From a virus, in the IMG/VR virus record IMGVR_UViG_3300047557_002951, positions 95,557-159,556 of that record: a stretch of 64,000 bases of DNA. One strand, given 5' to 3'. A program made the position numbers and the translations under genes. Positions within the stretch are counted from its first letter, which is position 1. The number at the start of each line of letters is the position of its first letter. Below the pieces are notes generated by a model. It did not search any database. It was given only the letters and a program-made list of their open reading frames with translations, and was not told the origin of the DNA. Shown here piece by piece: positions 32,514 through 37,917 of this stretch.

Positions 32514-32652
32514 CACCTAAAAATTTTGCCAATGGATCTTTTTTCGTTTTTACGATTTCACATGCTCTTTTGTAAAACATATTATCTAAGTTCCCAGAAG
32601 CCTCAAAAGTTTCTTTTATCTTAACCCAATTACTATAGGTTCGGTCGTCCAT
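32497..32652 (-). CDS. Small unknown protein (51 aa)
   Basis: Starts MDDRTYSNWVKIKETFEASG and ends FLGDERNY; the middle has NMFYKRACEIVKTKKDPL. The pattern is conserved-looking in small cyanophage proteins. A near-consensus promoter lies about 27 bases upstream. Confidence 0.6.
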   Translation of the reverse strand: MDDRTYSNWVKIKETFEASGNLDNMFYKRACEIVKTKKDPLAKFLGDERNY

Positions 32653-32678
32653 TGAGGCACTCCTGCATATTGATACTA

Positions 32679-32706
32679 ATTATAATCTGCAGGATTTTTA
32701 TGTCAA
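32679..32706 (-). promoter_or_regulatory. Sigma70-type promoter
   Basis: TTGACA (32701-32706), 16-base spacer, TATAAT (32679-32684), ahead of the two small overlapping genes and tRNA-Pro. Confidence 0.8.
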
Positions 32707-32723
32707 TCTCATGTTAGCGAATC

Positions 32724-33095
32724 TTAATATCCATGATTCATGATTGTCTTTGTGTATTTTCTTAAGATCTCGCCAGCCCTTGAATTTGCCTCATTCTCAC
32801 ATTCACTGCCAGTATCTCCACTCATTTCTTTACCACTTTGTTTTTGATGATAATGAACTAACTCATGAGCAAGAGTCCTATAAACATCTAATGGATGTCT
32901 TTTTGCAGTCTGGACTTTAATTTCATCTGTACCTAAATTAAAACAGCCAAAAGTTTTATTGTCGATAGAAAACTGTGGGTCATCTATAACAACAACTTTA
33001 GGTAAGTTTGTTAGGCCAAGTTCATCCTTTACAAAGTTCATAAAGTCCTTAACCTGGACTTTCTTTGATTCATTTAGAAACTCTCTAAATCTCAT
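32724..33095 (-). CDS. HEXXH metallopeptidase with capsid-targeting N-terminus
   Basis: 123 residues. The N-terminus MRFREFLNE resembles T4 capsid-targeting peptides with a cut after (L)-N-E. The zinc motif AHELVHYHQK lies at about 79-88 and a downstream acidic segment GSECENEANSRAGEIL could give the third ligand. The fold may be minimal zincin or SprT-like. Packaged in the head, it could be injected with DNA and cut host proteins. A GATAAATA late-type box lies upstream. Confidence 0.75.
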   Translation of the reverse strand: MRFREFLNESKKVQVKDFMNFVKDELGLTNLPKVVVIDDPQFSIDNKTFGCFNLGTDEIKVQTAKRHPLDVYRTLAHELVHYHQKQSGKEMSGDTGSECENEANSRAGEILRKYTKTIMNHGY

Positions 33096-33110
33096 GAGTT
33101 TTTTATATAT

Positions 33111-33362
33111 TTATCGAACTTCAAAATCAAGTTTGCGAACTTTGCGTTGTCGTCTTTCTTCTTGCCAGCGAATATCTTCATTTGTCAGAACTCTATTTGA
33201 TTCTTTCTGAACATAAGAATTTAACATGACTATCTTAGATAAATCCATGGCAGATATTTTGTCACCTTTAATGGTTGCCATGTTGAGACAGCCGCAAGAT
33301 CTGGATTGGCCTGGATGCCCAATCACCTCAGTATTGCATTCTTTGCATCTTATTTTTAGCAT
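33111..33362 (-). CDS. Small zinc-finger-like protein
   Basis: 83 residues. CKEC near the N-terminus and CGC in SRSCGCLNMATIKGD give a possible four-cysteine zinc site; the rest is basic and helical (RWQEERRQRKVRKLDFEV). Possibly nucleic-acid-binding. Late-type box GATAAATA upstream. Confidence 0.65.
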   Translation of the reverse strand: MLKIRCKECNTEVIGHPGQSRSCGCLNMATIKGDKISAMDLSKIVMLNSYVQKESNRVLTNEDIRWQEERRQRKVRKLDFEVR

Positions 33363-33403
33363 TTTGATTCATAATGTGTATTTGGATCTTATTATTTATC
33401 ATT

Positions 33404-33440
33404 AAAAAACTCACCTTCTCCACAAGAAGGTGAGTAAAAA
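33404..33440. terminator. Bidirectional terminator
   Basis: A 10-bp stem CTCACCTTCT/AGAAGGTGAG with T runs on both sides (A run on the left reads as T on the minus strand). Separates tRNA-Gly from the zinc-finger gene. Confidence 0.8.
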
Positions 33441-33441
33441 A

Positions 33442-33511
33442 GCGGATGATCGGTTCTGCCCCGACGACCTCTGGGTGGAAACCAGAAATTATACTATTTA
33501 ACTACATCCGC
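33442..33511 (-). tRNA. tRNA-Gly(UCC), atypical loops
   Basis: Acceptor GCGGATG/CATCCGC is perfect, anticodon stem TCTGG/CCAGA with loop TTTCCAC (anticodon TCC). The T-stem pairs GTCGG/CCGAT, but the loop is GGCAGAA instead of TTCRANY, and the D-loop lacks the GG pair. A strong promoter precedes it. It may be a degenerate or unusual tRNA. Confidence 0.65.
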
Positions 33512-33523
33512 AGTAATAAGGTA

Positions 33524-33552
33524 ATTATACCCTATTTATGATCTTATGTCAA
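33524..33552 (-). promoter_or_regulatory. Promoter of tRNA-Gly
   Basis: TTGACA (33547-33552), 17-base spacer, TATAAT (33524-33529). The stop TGA of the upstream 56-residue gene lies within the -35. Confidence 0.8.
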
Positions 33553-33719
33553 GAGTTTTTTGATACTACTTCAAGATCAGTTCCAATGGCACGAAGCCAG
33601 GTGTTTAGATTTTCCATAAGAAATTCATCTGATGGATTCTCGAAGTTAATACGAATGTCACGGATGGTATCATGATTTTCGTTTCGTGCGGAGTATCCTA
33701 GGTCGTATGAGATGTTCAT
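33549..33719 (-). CDS. Small unknown protein (56 aa)
   Basis: Starts MNISYDLGYSARNENHDTIR and ends EVVSKNS. One strand-loop-helix unit. Preceded by a strong promoter; its TGA is part of the next promoter. Function unknown. Confidence 0.6.
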   Translation of the reverse strand: MNISYDLGYSARNENHDTIRDIRINFENPSDEFLMENLNTWLRAIGTDLEVVSKNS

Positions 33720-33744
33720 TTGGGTCTTATATGTTGTTGGAGTT

Positions 33745-33774
33745 ATTATAGCATGTTTGTTGGGGGTTTGTCAA
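33745..33774 (-). promoter_or_regulatory. Sigma70-type promoter
   Basis: TTGACA (33769-33774), 18-base spacer, TATAAT (33745-33750). The TGA of the double-HNH gene is inside the -35. Confidence 0.8.
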
Positions 33775-34730
33775 GTACTCCACAAATCTTTGGCGTGAAT
33801 TTCGCGGTGACAATTACTACAAACTATTATGCAGTTTTCCAGTTCTTTCTTTTGGCGTTCAAATCCCCAATAACAAAATCGTCTAGAATATGTTGGAGAT
33901 TTTTTACTTGGATCTACATGATGAAACTCTAATGAATTGATGCATTGATCATATCCACACACAGAACAACAACCACCCATATATTCAACTGATTTTTCTT
34001 TTCCCTTTATTCCCCTCTCAACAAAATTTTTACTATCACAAGATTTGCATGTTTTACTATGAGTCCCAGATCCGGTATTTTCTTCTGTGAGAACTATATC
34101 ACATTGTTTACAAGAATTTTTTCCAGTATTTCTACCAGTAAAGATAACATCCGAAAGATTATTCACTAGATTAGCCGAAAATTCTTTTTCTAGTTTCTTC
34201 CTTTTGTTAATTATATTATGTTCTTCTCGGTGGCAATTAGAACAAAGTAAAACACATTTATTCAGTTCATTTCTAATCGTATCCCAAGTCTTATTCATCA
34301 TTTTTGATGGATTAAATTCTTTTTCTTTCGGGTTCAAATGATGAAAATCTAGGGCAGTTAAATTTTTGTCATATCCACATTTTTGACATTGATTTCCTTT
34401 ATACTCTACGCACTTTTGCTTAAAAAACAATCTTTTGTTTAGAGTATTATTGCAATAGCAAGATTTACAGTACGAAGAATAAGTATTTTTATTTTTTCTA
34501 TCATATGCATTTTCTGGAGTTAACTTTGCATTACAAGAACAACAGTATTGATTATTTTTATCTACTCTTTTTGGATAATTATAACCCTGCGTAAAAGATT
34601 TATTTTTAGTTTTTAGATTAAATTTCTTTAACCAGTATCTTATAGTCGTTTGTCCCTTATTAAAATAAAGAGCTAATTCTCTCATGGACATACCTTGTTC
34701 CACAAGAGACGCTAGTAGGTCTCTATTCAA
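33771..34730 (-). CDS. Endonuclease with two HNH domains and N-terminal HTH
   Basis: 319 residues. Residues 1-45 form a homeodomain-like HTH (MSMRELALYFNKGQTTIRYW). A zinc ribbon with Cys pairs leads to HNH 1: CQKCGYDKNLTALDFHHLNP to LLCSNCHREEH (about 115-170). A second ribbon and HNH 2 follow: CSVCGYDQCINSLEFHHVDP to IVCSNCHREIH (about 255-315). Both HNH sets keep the HH and NCHRE residues. The tandem arrangement in one chain resembles an internal duplication. A freestanding homing endonuclease is the most likely role. Confidence 0.85.
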   Translation of the reverse strand: MNRDLLASLVEQGMSMRELALYFNKGQTTIRYWLKKFNLKTKNKSFTQGYNYPKRVDKNNQYCCSCNAKLTPENAYDRKNKNTYSSYCKSCYCNNTLNKRLFFKQKCVEYKGNQCQKCGYDKNLTALDFHHLNPKEKEFNPSKMMNKTWDTIRNELNKCVLLCSNCHREEHNIINKRKKLEKEFSANLVNNLSDVIFTGRNTGKNSCKQCDIVLTEENTGSGTHSKTCKSCDSKNFVERGIKGKEKSVEYMGGCCSVCGYDQCINSLEFHHVDPSKKSPTYSRRFCYWGFERQKKELENCIIVCSNCHREIHAKDLWST

Positions 34731-34744
34731 TTCTTATTCTCCGT

Positions 34745-34820
34745 AGTTGATTGGCATTATTATTTATACAAGAAAAGGAGCATTTCTGCTCCTTTTCCAC
34801 CTTAAAGACGCCAATCAACT
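34745..34820 (-). repeat. Paired-stem terminator/late-promoter element, copy B
   Basis: An outer 11-bp stem (AGTTGATTGGC/GCCAATCAACT) encloses an inner 10-bp hairpin (AAAAGGAGCA/TGCTCCTTTT) and a minus-strand TATAAATA (34761-34768). It shares layout and single-stranded blocks with the copy at 17243-17322. It sits directly upstream of the double-HNH gene and downstream of the tRNA cluster. Confidence 0.65.
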
Positions 34821-34848
34821 AAGGCATTTTTATTTAGTTGTTTTCAAC

Positions 34849-34920
34849 AGGCGCATCTGGATTCGAACCAGAGATGAGGAGGTAGAAGCTCCTAGTGATA
34901 ATCCACTTCACCATGCGCCC
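34849..34920 (-). tRNA. tRNA-Arg(UCU)
   Basis: Acceptor GGGCGCA/TGCGCCT (one G-U), anticodon stem AGGAG/CTCCT with loop CTTCTAC (anticodon TCT), T-arm TCTGG-TTCGAAT-CCAGA. UCU decodes AGA, common in AT-rich phage genes and rarer in hosts. Confidence 0.9.
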
Positions 34921-34931
34921 ATAACAAGACA

Positions 34932-34960
34932 ATCATAACATATTTATGTCATATTGTCAA
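34932..34960 (-). promoter_or_regulatory. Promoter of tRNA-Arg
   Basis: TTGACA (34955-34960), 17-base spacer, TATGAT (34932-34937). GACAAT near the -35 and ATTGTC after the -10 form an inverted repeat, as in the other tRNA promoters. Confidence 0.75.
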
Positions 34961-34961
34961 G

Positions 34962-35241
34962 TCCGGAATGACAGATTCGAACTGTCCCTTGAGCGATTTT
35001 CTTACCACTATAGTTTTCACTACCAATCATAAGATCGTTTGTGGTCTGGACTTTCTCTTTTCCATATCCATAAGGACTTAGGAACCACCTTTTAAGTCTC
35101 TACACCTTCATCTTACGATGCTTGGCTCGGGATTGCCATTTTAAAGGTTTCCCCGAATTTAAGTGGATTCACACACAGAGTTTCCAACTGTGGTGCTCAA
35201 ATTATTTAAGTCGCTTGCCTCTTCCGCTGGGCTAATTCCGG
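34962..35241 (-). tRNA. tRNA-Leu(UAA)-type gene with group I intron
   Basis: Exon 1 is 35208-35241 and exon 2 is 34962-35000. Spliced: acceptor CCGGAAT/ATTCCGG with A73, D-arm GCC...GGC, anticodon stem AGCGA/TCGCT, loop CTTAAAA (anticodon TAA), T-arm GACAG-TTCGAAT-CTGTC. The intron sits between U34 and A35, the site used by cyanobacterial tRNA-Leu(UAA) introns. The body has only a 5-base variable loop, so it is not the usual class II Leu tRN form; identity by aminoacylation is therefore not certain. Confidence 0.85.
35001..35207 (-). other. Group IC3-like intron in the tRNA anticodon loop
   Basis: 207 bases, starting AAATAATTTGAGC after CTT and ending GGTAAG before AAAATCGC. The 5' exon CTT pairs with GAG in the intron start with a U-G at the splice site. 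Core blocks: GGAAACTCTGTG, GGGGAAACC, GGCAATCCCGAGCCAAG (R), TAGAGACTT (P7) and GAGAAAGTCC (S). These match the cyanobacterial tRNA-Leu intron. No ORF inside. Confidence 0.87.
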
Positions 35242-35268
35242 AAGTATAAGACTCATAAAAGAGTCTAG

Positions 35269-35340
35269 TGGTTCTGCAGAGAATTGAACTCTGTTCACAG
35301 CTTTATAAGAACTGGGCCTTAACCAATAGGCGACAGAACC
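35269..35340 (-). tRNA. tRNA-Ile(UAU)
   Basis: Acceptor GGTTCTG/CAGAACC, D-arm GCC...GGC, anticodon stem CAGTT/AGCTG with loop CTTATAA (anticodon TAT), T-arm CAGAG-TTCAATT-CTCTG, A73. UAU reads AUA, a codon common in AT-rich phage genes. Transcribed with the intron tRNA from one promoter. Confidence 0.82.
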
Positions 35341-35349
35341 AATAAGACA

Positions 35350-35378
35350 ATCGTACCACATAAGAAGTAGATTGTCAA
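35350..35378 (-). promoter_or_regulatory. Promoter of tRNA-Ile and intron tRNA
   Basis: TTGACA (35373-35378), 17-base spacer ending CTTATGTGG, TACGAT (35350-35355). A 7-base inverted repeat GACAATC/GATTGTC spans the promoter. Confidence 0.75.
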
Positions 35379-35379
35379 G

Positions 35380-35461
35380 TCCTCGTTTTCAGATTTGAAC
35401 TGAAACTCCGTTAGGAAACGGTTTTTGAGACCGTCGCGGCTACCGATTACGCCAAACGAGG
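35380..35461 (-). tRNA. tRNA-Leu(CAA)
   Basis: Acceptor CCTCGTT/AACGAGG, anticodon stem ACGGT/ACCGT with loop CTCAAAA (anticodon CAA), a long variable arm of class II type (about 13 bases), T-arm TTCAG-TTCAAAT-CTGAA, A73. Confidence 0.88.
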
Positions 35462-35471
35462 AAGTGAAACA

Positions 35472-35500
35472 ATCATACCACATAAGAAGTAGGTTGTCAA
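35472..35500 (-). promoter_or_regulatory. Promoter of tRNA-Leu(CAA)
   Basis: TTGACA (35495-35500), 17-base spacer ending CTTATGTGG, TATGAT (35472-35477). Nearly the same sequence as the neighbouring tRNA promoters. Confidence 0.75.
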
Positions 35501-35543
35501 GTATCAGTTCCATAAGATCCAAATCTCCGAAACCAACAAGACA
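35501..35543 (-). other. Possible tRNA remnant between two promoters
   Basis: 43 bases (GGTTTCGGAGATTTGG on the minus strand and following) flanked by two near-identical promoters. Too short for a tRNA and without a matching acceptor. Probably what remains after deletion of a tRNA by recombination between the promoter repeats. Confidence 0.35.
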
Positions 35544-35572
35544 ATCATAGCACATAAGAAGCGGATTGTCAA
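35544..35572 (-). promoter_or_regulatory. Promoter repeat, upstream-most of the tRNA set
   Basis: TTGACA (35567-35572), 17-base spacer ending CTTATGTGC, TATGAT (35544-35549). The transcribed part directly after it is only a remnant. Confidence 0.7.
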
Positions 35573-35607
35573 GTCCTTACACAAGAGATCAAATAGTTTA
35601 AAAGTTA

Positions 35608-36285
35608 TTATTCATCATCATATCTGGTATGACGATGCAAATGTCTTGGTTCAATCGGTGAAAGTCTTTTTTTACCTTTTGCTTGTTGTTTGGGGGATGG
35701 ATTTCTTCCTACTTTCGCAAATTGATCCCCTTCAGAATCTTTTGTTCCGAATCCACCTCGTTTTGAATACAATCTTTCTCTACGATTTCTATGTTCATTT
35801 CCCAAATCGTCTGACCCAGAACTCAAAGGACTATTATGTGCTACTGTATTATGAGGTAAACGATGAGATACATGTTTATTCCAAACTCTTTCTGCATCTC
35901 TTGCAATTTTAATTTTTTCTCCTTTTGTTTCTGGAGTTTTATTATGTCCCCATTCTATTGTATTCATATTATTTGCTGGAGATTCTGGAGTTTTATACAC
36001 TCTATATGTAATTCCAGATGGTTTATGATGGACATCAATTCCATCAGAATGTGAGTTTACCTTTACTTCCTTTTTATCTTTATGGCTTACATGTGGATTT
36101 GGCTTTGGATTATCAGCACCGTGTCTAACTTTAGTTTGAGTTAAATCTCGTTGCCTTTCTTGTCGTTGTTTATCTTTAAATTTTTTATTACTTGCTTTTT
36201 GCATGGGGGTTTTACCAGAAGGAAGATTCTCATCTGGTGCATAATATTTCTCCACAACATACATGAATTCTTTAAAAGTTTTCAT
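35608..36285 (-). CDS. Basic protein, probable internal head protein
   Basis: 225 residues, very rich in K, R, H, N and P, with MKTFKEFMYVVEKYY at the N-terminus similar to capsid-targeting peptides. A folded stretch may lie at SDGIDVHHKPSGITYRVYKT. Basic, low-complexity internal proteins bind and enter with phage DNA in T4. CTAAATA lies just upstream as a weak late-type box. Confidence 0.65.
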   Translation of the reverse strand: MKTFKEFMYVVEKYYAPDENLPSGKTPMQKASNKKFKDKQRQERQRDLTQTKVRHGADNPKPNPHVSHKDKKEVKVNSHSDGIDVHHKPSGITYRVYKTPESPANNMNTIEWGHNKTPETKGEKIKIARDAERVWNKHVSHRLPHNTVAHNSPLSSGSDDLGNEHRNRRERLYSKRGGFGTKDSEGDQFAKVGRNPSPKQQAKGKKRLSPIEPRHLHRHTRYDDE

Positions 36286-36321
36286 TTACCTGAAAATTGC
36301 CTTCAAATATTTAGTAAACCA

Positions 36322-36350
36322 CTCAAACCACATAAGAATTGGATCGCCAA
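36322..36350 (-). promoter_or_regulatory. Decayed copy of the tRNA-type promoter
   Basis: TTGGCG (36345-36350), 17-base spacer with TTCTTATGTGG, TTTGAG (36322-36327). Spacer matches the tRNA promoter repeats while both hexamers are mutated, so it is probably inactive. Confidence 0.45.
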
Positions 36351-36359
36351 GACTCCCAC

Positions 36360-36755
36360 TTAAGGGCACCCATCAACCCAAGGAGCACAGATTCGGATTT
36401 CTCCTCCCAGTGCTCGACACTCATCAGTATAGCACACAGAGGTGTCTACTGGTTTTTCTGAGCGCCTTGGTTCTAGTATTGTAACAGATCCATCGTCACC
36501 TGTCAAGCGTTCATAGTCTCGGATTGCCTTGTCTACAGTCCGCTCCACATCTCGCTCAACGATACCAGGATCTTTCTGTAATTCAGGTATGAGTGGTGAA
36601 TTAGGTTGATAAGTCTGTAAATATTCGTAAACAATATCCCAGATTGTTTTTTCTTCTATCTTTAAGCAAGATGAAAGAGATGCAACAATAAGACTCAAAA
36701 TCACAAGAGTCTTAAGAGATGCTTTCTTCTTACCGAAGTGGAAGTTGAATTTCAT
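36360..36755 (-). CDS. Putative lipoprotein
   Basis: 131 residues. The basic start MKFNFHFGKKKASLK and hydrophobic LVILSLIVASLSSC make a type II signal with a lipobox Cys at about residue 30. Four further Cys lie in the tail (CYTDECRALGGEIRICAPW...GC), suggesting disulfides in the periplasm. Outer-membrane spanin subunits are small lipoproteins, but this protein's tail is different. Role unknown. Confidence 0.7.
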   Translation of the reverse strand: MKFNFHFGKKKASLKTLVILSLIVASLSSCLKIEEKTIWDIVYEYLQTYQPNSPLIPELQKDPGIVERDVERTVDKAIRDYERLTGDDGSVTILEPRRSEKPVDTSVCYTDECRALGGEIRICAPWVDGCP

Positions 36756-37123
36756 TCAAGAGGAATTCCAGTCAGTGCACCTAGTATAGTATTACCCACA
36801 AATCTACCTGCTTTTTTCTTGAGATTTTGTACAGTTTTCGATTTATTTACTGCCTTCGCTACTCGCTTTGTGCCTCTTGCAGTTGTTCTCAATGCTTTTG
36901 TTGCAAGTTCAGTCTTCCATCCCTCACTCATATTTGCCATAATAGCCACAGCACCTTCTGGAGTATTGGCATAACCTTCATCTAGAAGATGAGTGAGAAT
37001 AAGATCGTAAATGTCTAGATCTTCTGTGAATTCACTGACCCAAAAATCAACTTCATCCTGAATATTACCACCATAAACCCCAACATAAGCCTCCTGAAGA
37101 CCACGAAATCCCTGCAAATCCAT
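36752..37123 (-). CDS. Probable internal head protein with GYA motif
   Basis: 123 residues. N-terminus MDLQGFRGLQE then AYVGVY, fitting a head-protease cut after L-Q-E. Middle: helix LILTHLLDEGYANTPEGAVA and MANMSEGW, a motif shared with other proteins in this window. Tail is basic (RGTKRVAKAVNKSK). Overlaps the lipoprotein gene by 4 bases. Late box TATAAATA 20 bases upstream. Confidence 0.7.
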   Translation of the reverse strand: MDLQGFRGLQEAYVGVYGGNIQDEVDFWVSEFTEDLDIYDLILTHLLDEGYANTPEGAVAIMANMSEGWKTELATKALRTTARGTKRVAKAVNKSKTVQNLKKKAGRFVGNTILGALTGIPLE

Positions 37124-37144
37124 AAGAATACAATCGTTTGAAAA

Positions 37145-37175
37145 TATTTATAAAAAAAGAGAGGCATCGCCTCCC
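37145..37175 (-). terminator. Terminator followed by late promoter
   Basis: Minus-strand hairpin GAGGC/GCCTC and seven T, then immediately TATAAATA (37145-37152). Ends the RlpA transcript and starts the next late gene. Confidence 0.75.
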
Positions 37176-37182
37176 TTATTTA

Positions 37183-37545
37183 TTATACCCTACTATAACA
37201 AACTCTCGCTACGCCTTGACTTGGTGAAGCAATAGAAGAGAATGCACCATAAGAAAGATCGAGGTCTCGACCGCCCACATAAGGCCCACGATCATTTACA
37301 CGCACAATTACTGATCTTCCATTCGATTGATTTATAACTCTTAATCTTGTGCCAAATGGAAGCCAACGATGTGCAACTGATTTTCCATAAGCATTATATC
37401 GTTCGCCATTTGCTGCAATTTGTCCATGGTAGGAATCCCCCACACCATAATGAGAAGCGAGAGTGCAGCCGCTCGCTGCCTTTGCTTGCAGAGGTGCCAA
37501 TCCCGCAGTAGCAACGGCTAGAAAAGAAAGTGTTTTAAAAAGCAT
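37183..37545 (-). CDS. RlpA-like double-psi beta-barrel protein, secreted
   Basis: 120 residues. Signal peptide LFKTLSFLAVATAGLAPLQAKA. DPBB marks: ASHYGVGDSYHGQIAANGER, SVAHRWLPFGTRLRVIN, RVNDRGPYVGGRDLDLSY. RlpA-type proteins cleave naked glycan strands in peptidoglycan and may help lysis or entry. Two Cys could make a disulfide. Led by a structured 5' leader and a perfect promoter. Confidence 0.9.
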   Translation of the reverse strand: MLFKTLSFLAVATAGLAPLQAKAASGCTLASHYGVGDSYHGQIAANGERYNAYGKSVAHRWLPFGTRLRVINQSNGRSVIVRVNDRGPYVGGRDLDLSYGAFSSIASPSQGVARVCYSRV

Positions 37546-37662
37546 TAAAATTCGGTAACTCTACATCCGTATAGGTAAAGGAGAAGTTCCCCTTCTCAGG
37601 GGCAGTACCCACGGCTCTAATTCAAATCAAAGACTCATCATAAAAACCCTGCTCATAACAGG
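37546..37662 (-). promoter_or_regulatory. Structured leader of the RlpA gene, bistable hairpin
   Basis: About 117 bases. Two exclusive hairpins share bases: GAGAAG/CTTCTC (37581-37597) and CCCCT/AGGGG (37589-37602). A third hairpin CCCTG/CAGGG lies at the 5' end. This layout suggests an RNA switch or attenuator. wcaG-type or other marine phage RNA motifs could be compared. Confidence 0.5.
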
Positions 37663-37670
37663 GATTTAAC

Positions 37671-37699
37671 ATTATAAGTGAATATTTAGGATTTGTCAA
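37671..37699 (-). promoter_or_regulatory. Promoter of the RlpA gene
   Basis: TTGACA (37694-37699), 17-base spacer, TATAAT (37671-37676): both hexamers perfect. The -35 contains the TGA of the upstream 57-residue gene. Confidence 0.85.
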
Positions 37700-37869
37700 T
37701 CTAGTGTCATGACTTCAATATTTTCATCAAGACCATGACCAAGCCACTCAGAAAACTCCTCCTCTAAGGCAATTGCGTTTTCTATTTGATTTTTCCTGGT
37801 CAATTTTGCAAAACGATCAATACTCCAATCTCGAATATCAAAAACCAATTCTTCTGTTGTCATGGCCAT
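37696..37869 (-). CDS. Small unknown protein (57 aa)
   Basis: Starts MAMTTEELVFDIRDWSIDRF and ends NIEVMTLD. Acidic helix pattern (NAIALEEEFSEWLGHG). Own promoter about 20 bases upstream, and its TGA is within the RlpA -35. A start two codons later is possible. Confidence 0.55.
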   Translation of the reverse strand: MAMTTEELVFDIRDWSIDRFAKLTRKNQIENAIALEEEFSEWLGHGLDENIEVMTLD

Positions 37870-37888
37870 AAGACTTTAGTGCCCATAC

Positions 37889-37917
37889 ATAATAAGTCAT
37901 AAAATCAAAATTGTCAA
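37889..37917 (-). promoter_or_regulatory. Sigma70-type promoter
   Basis: TTGACA (37912-37917), 17-base spacer, TATTAT (37889-37894). Ahead of the 57-residue gene, divergent from the GIY-YIG gene. Confidence 0.75.

Noticed and set aside
34930-35575. CRISPR-like array from repeated blocks of about 30 bases
   Set aside because: The repeats are promoters ahead of tRNA genes; the stretches between them are tRNAs, not spacers.
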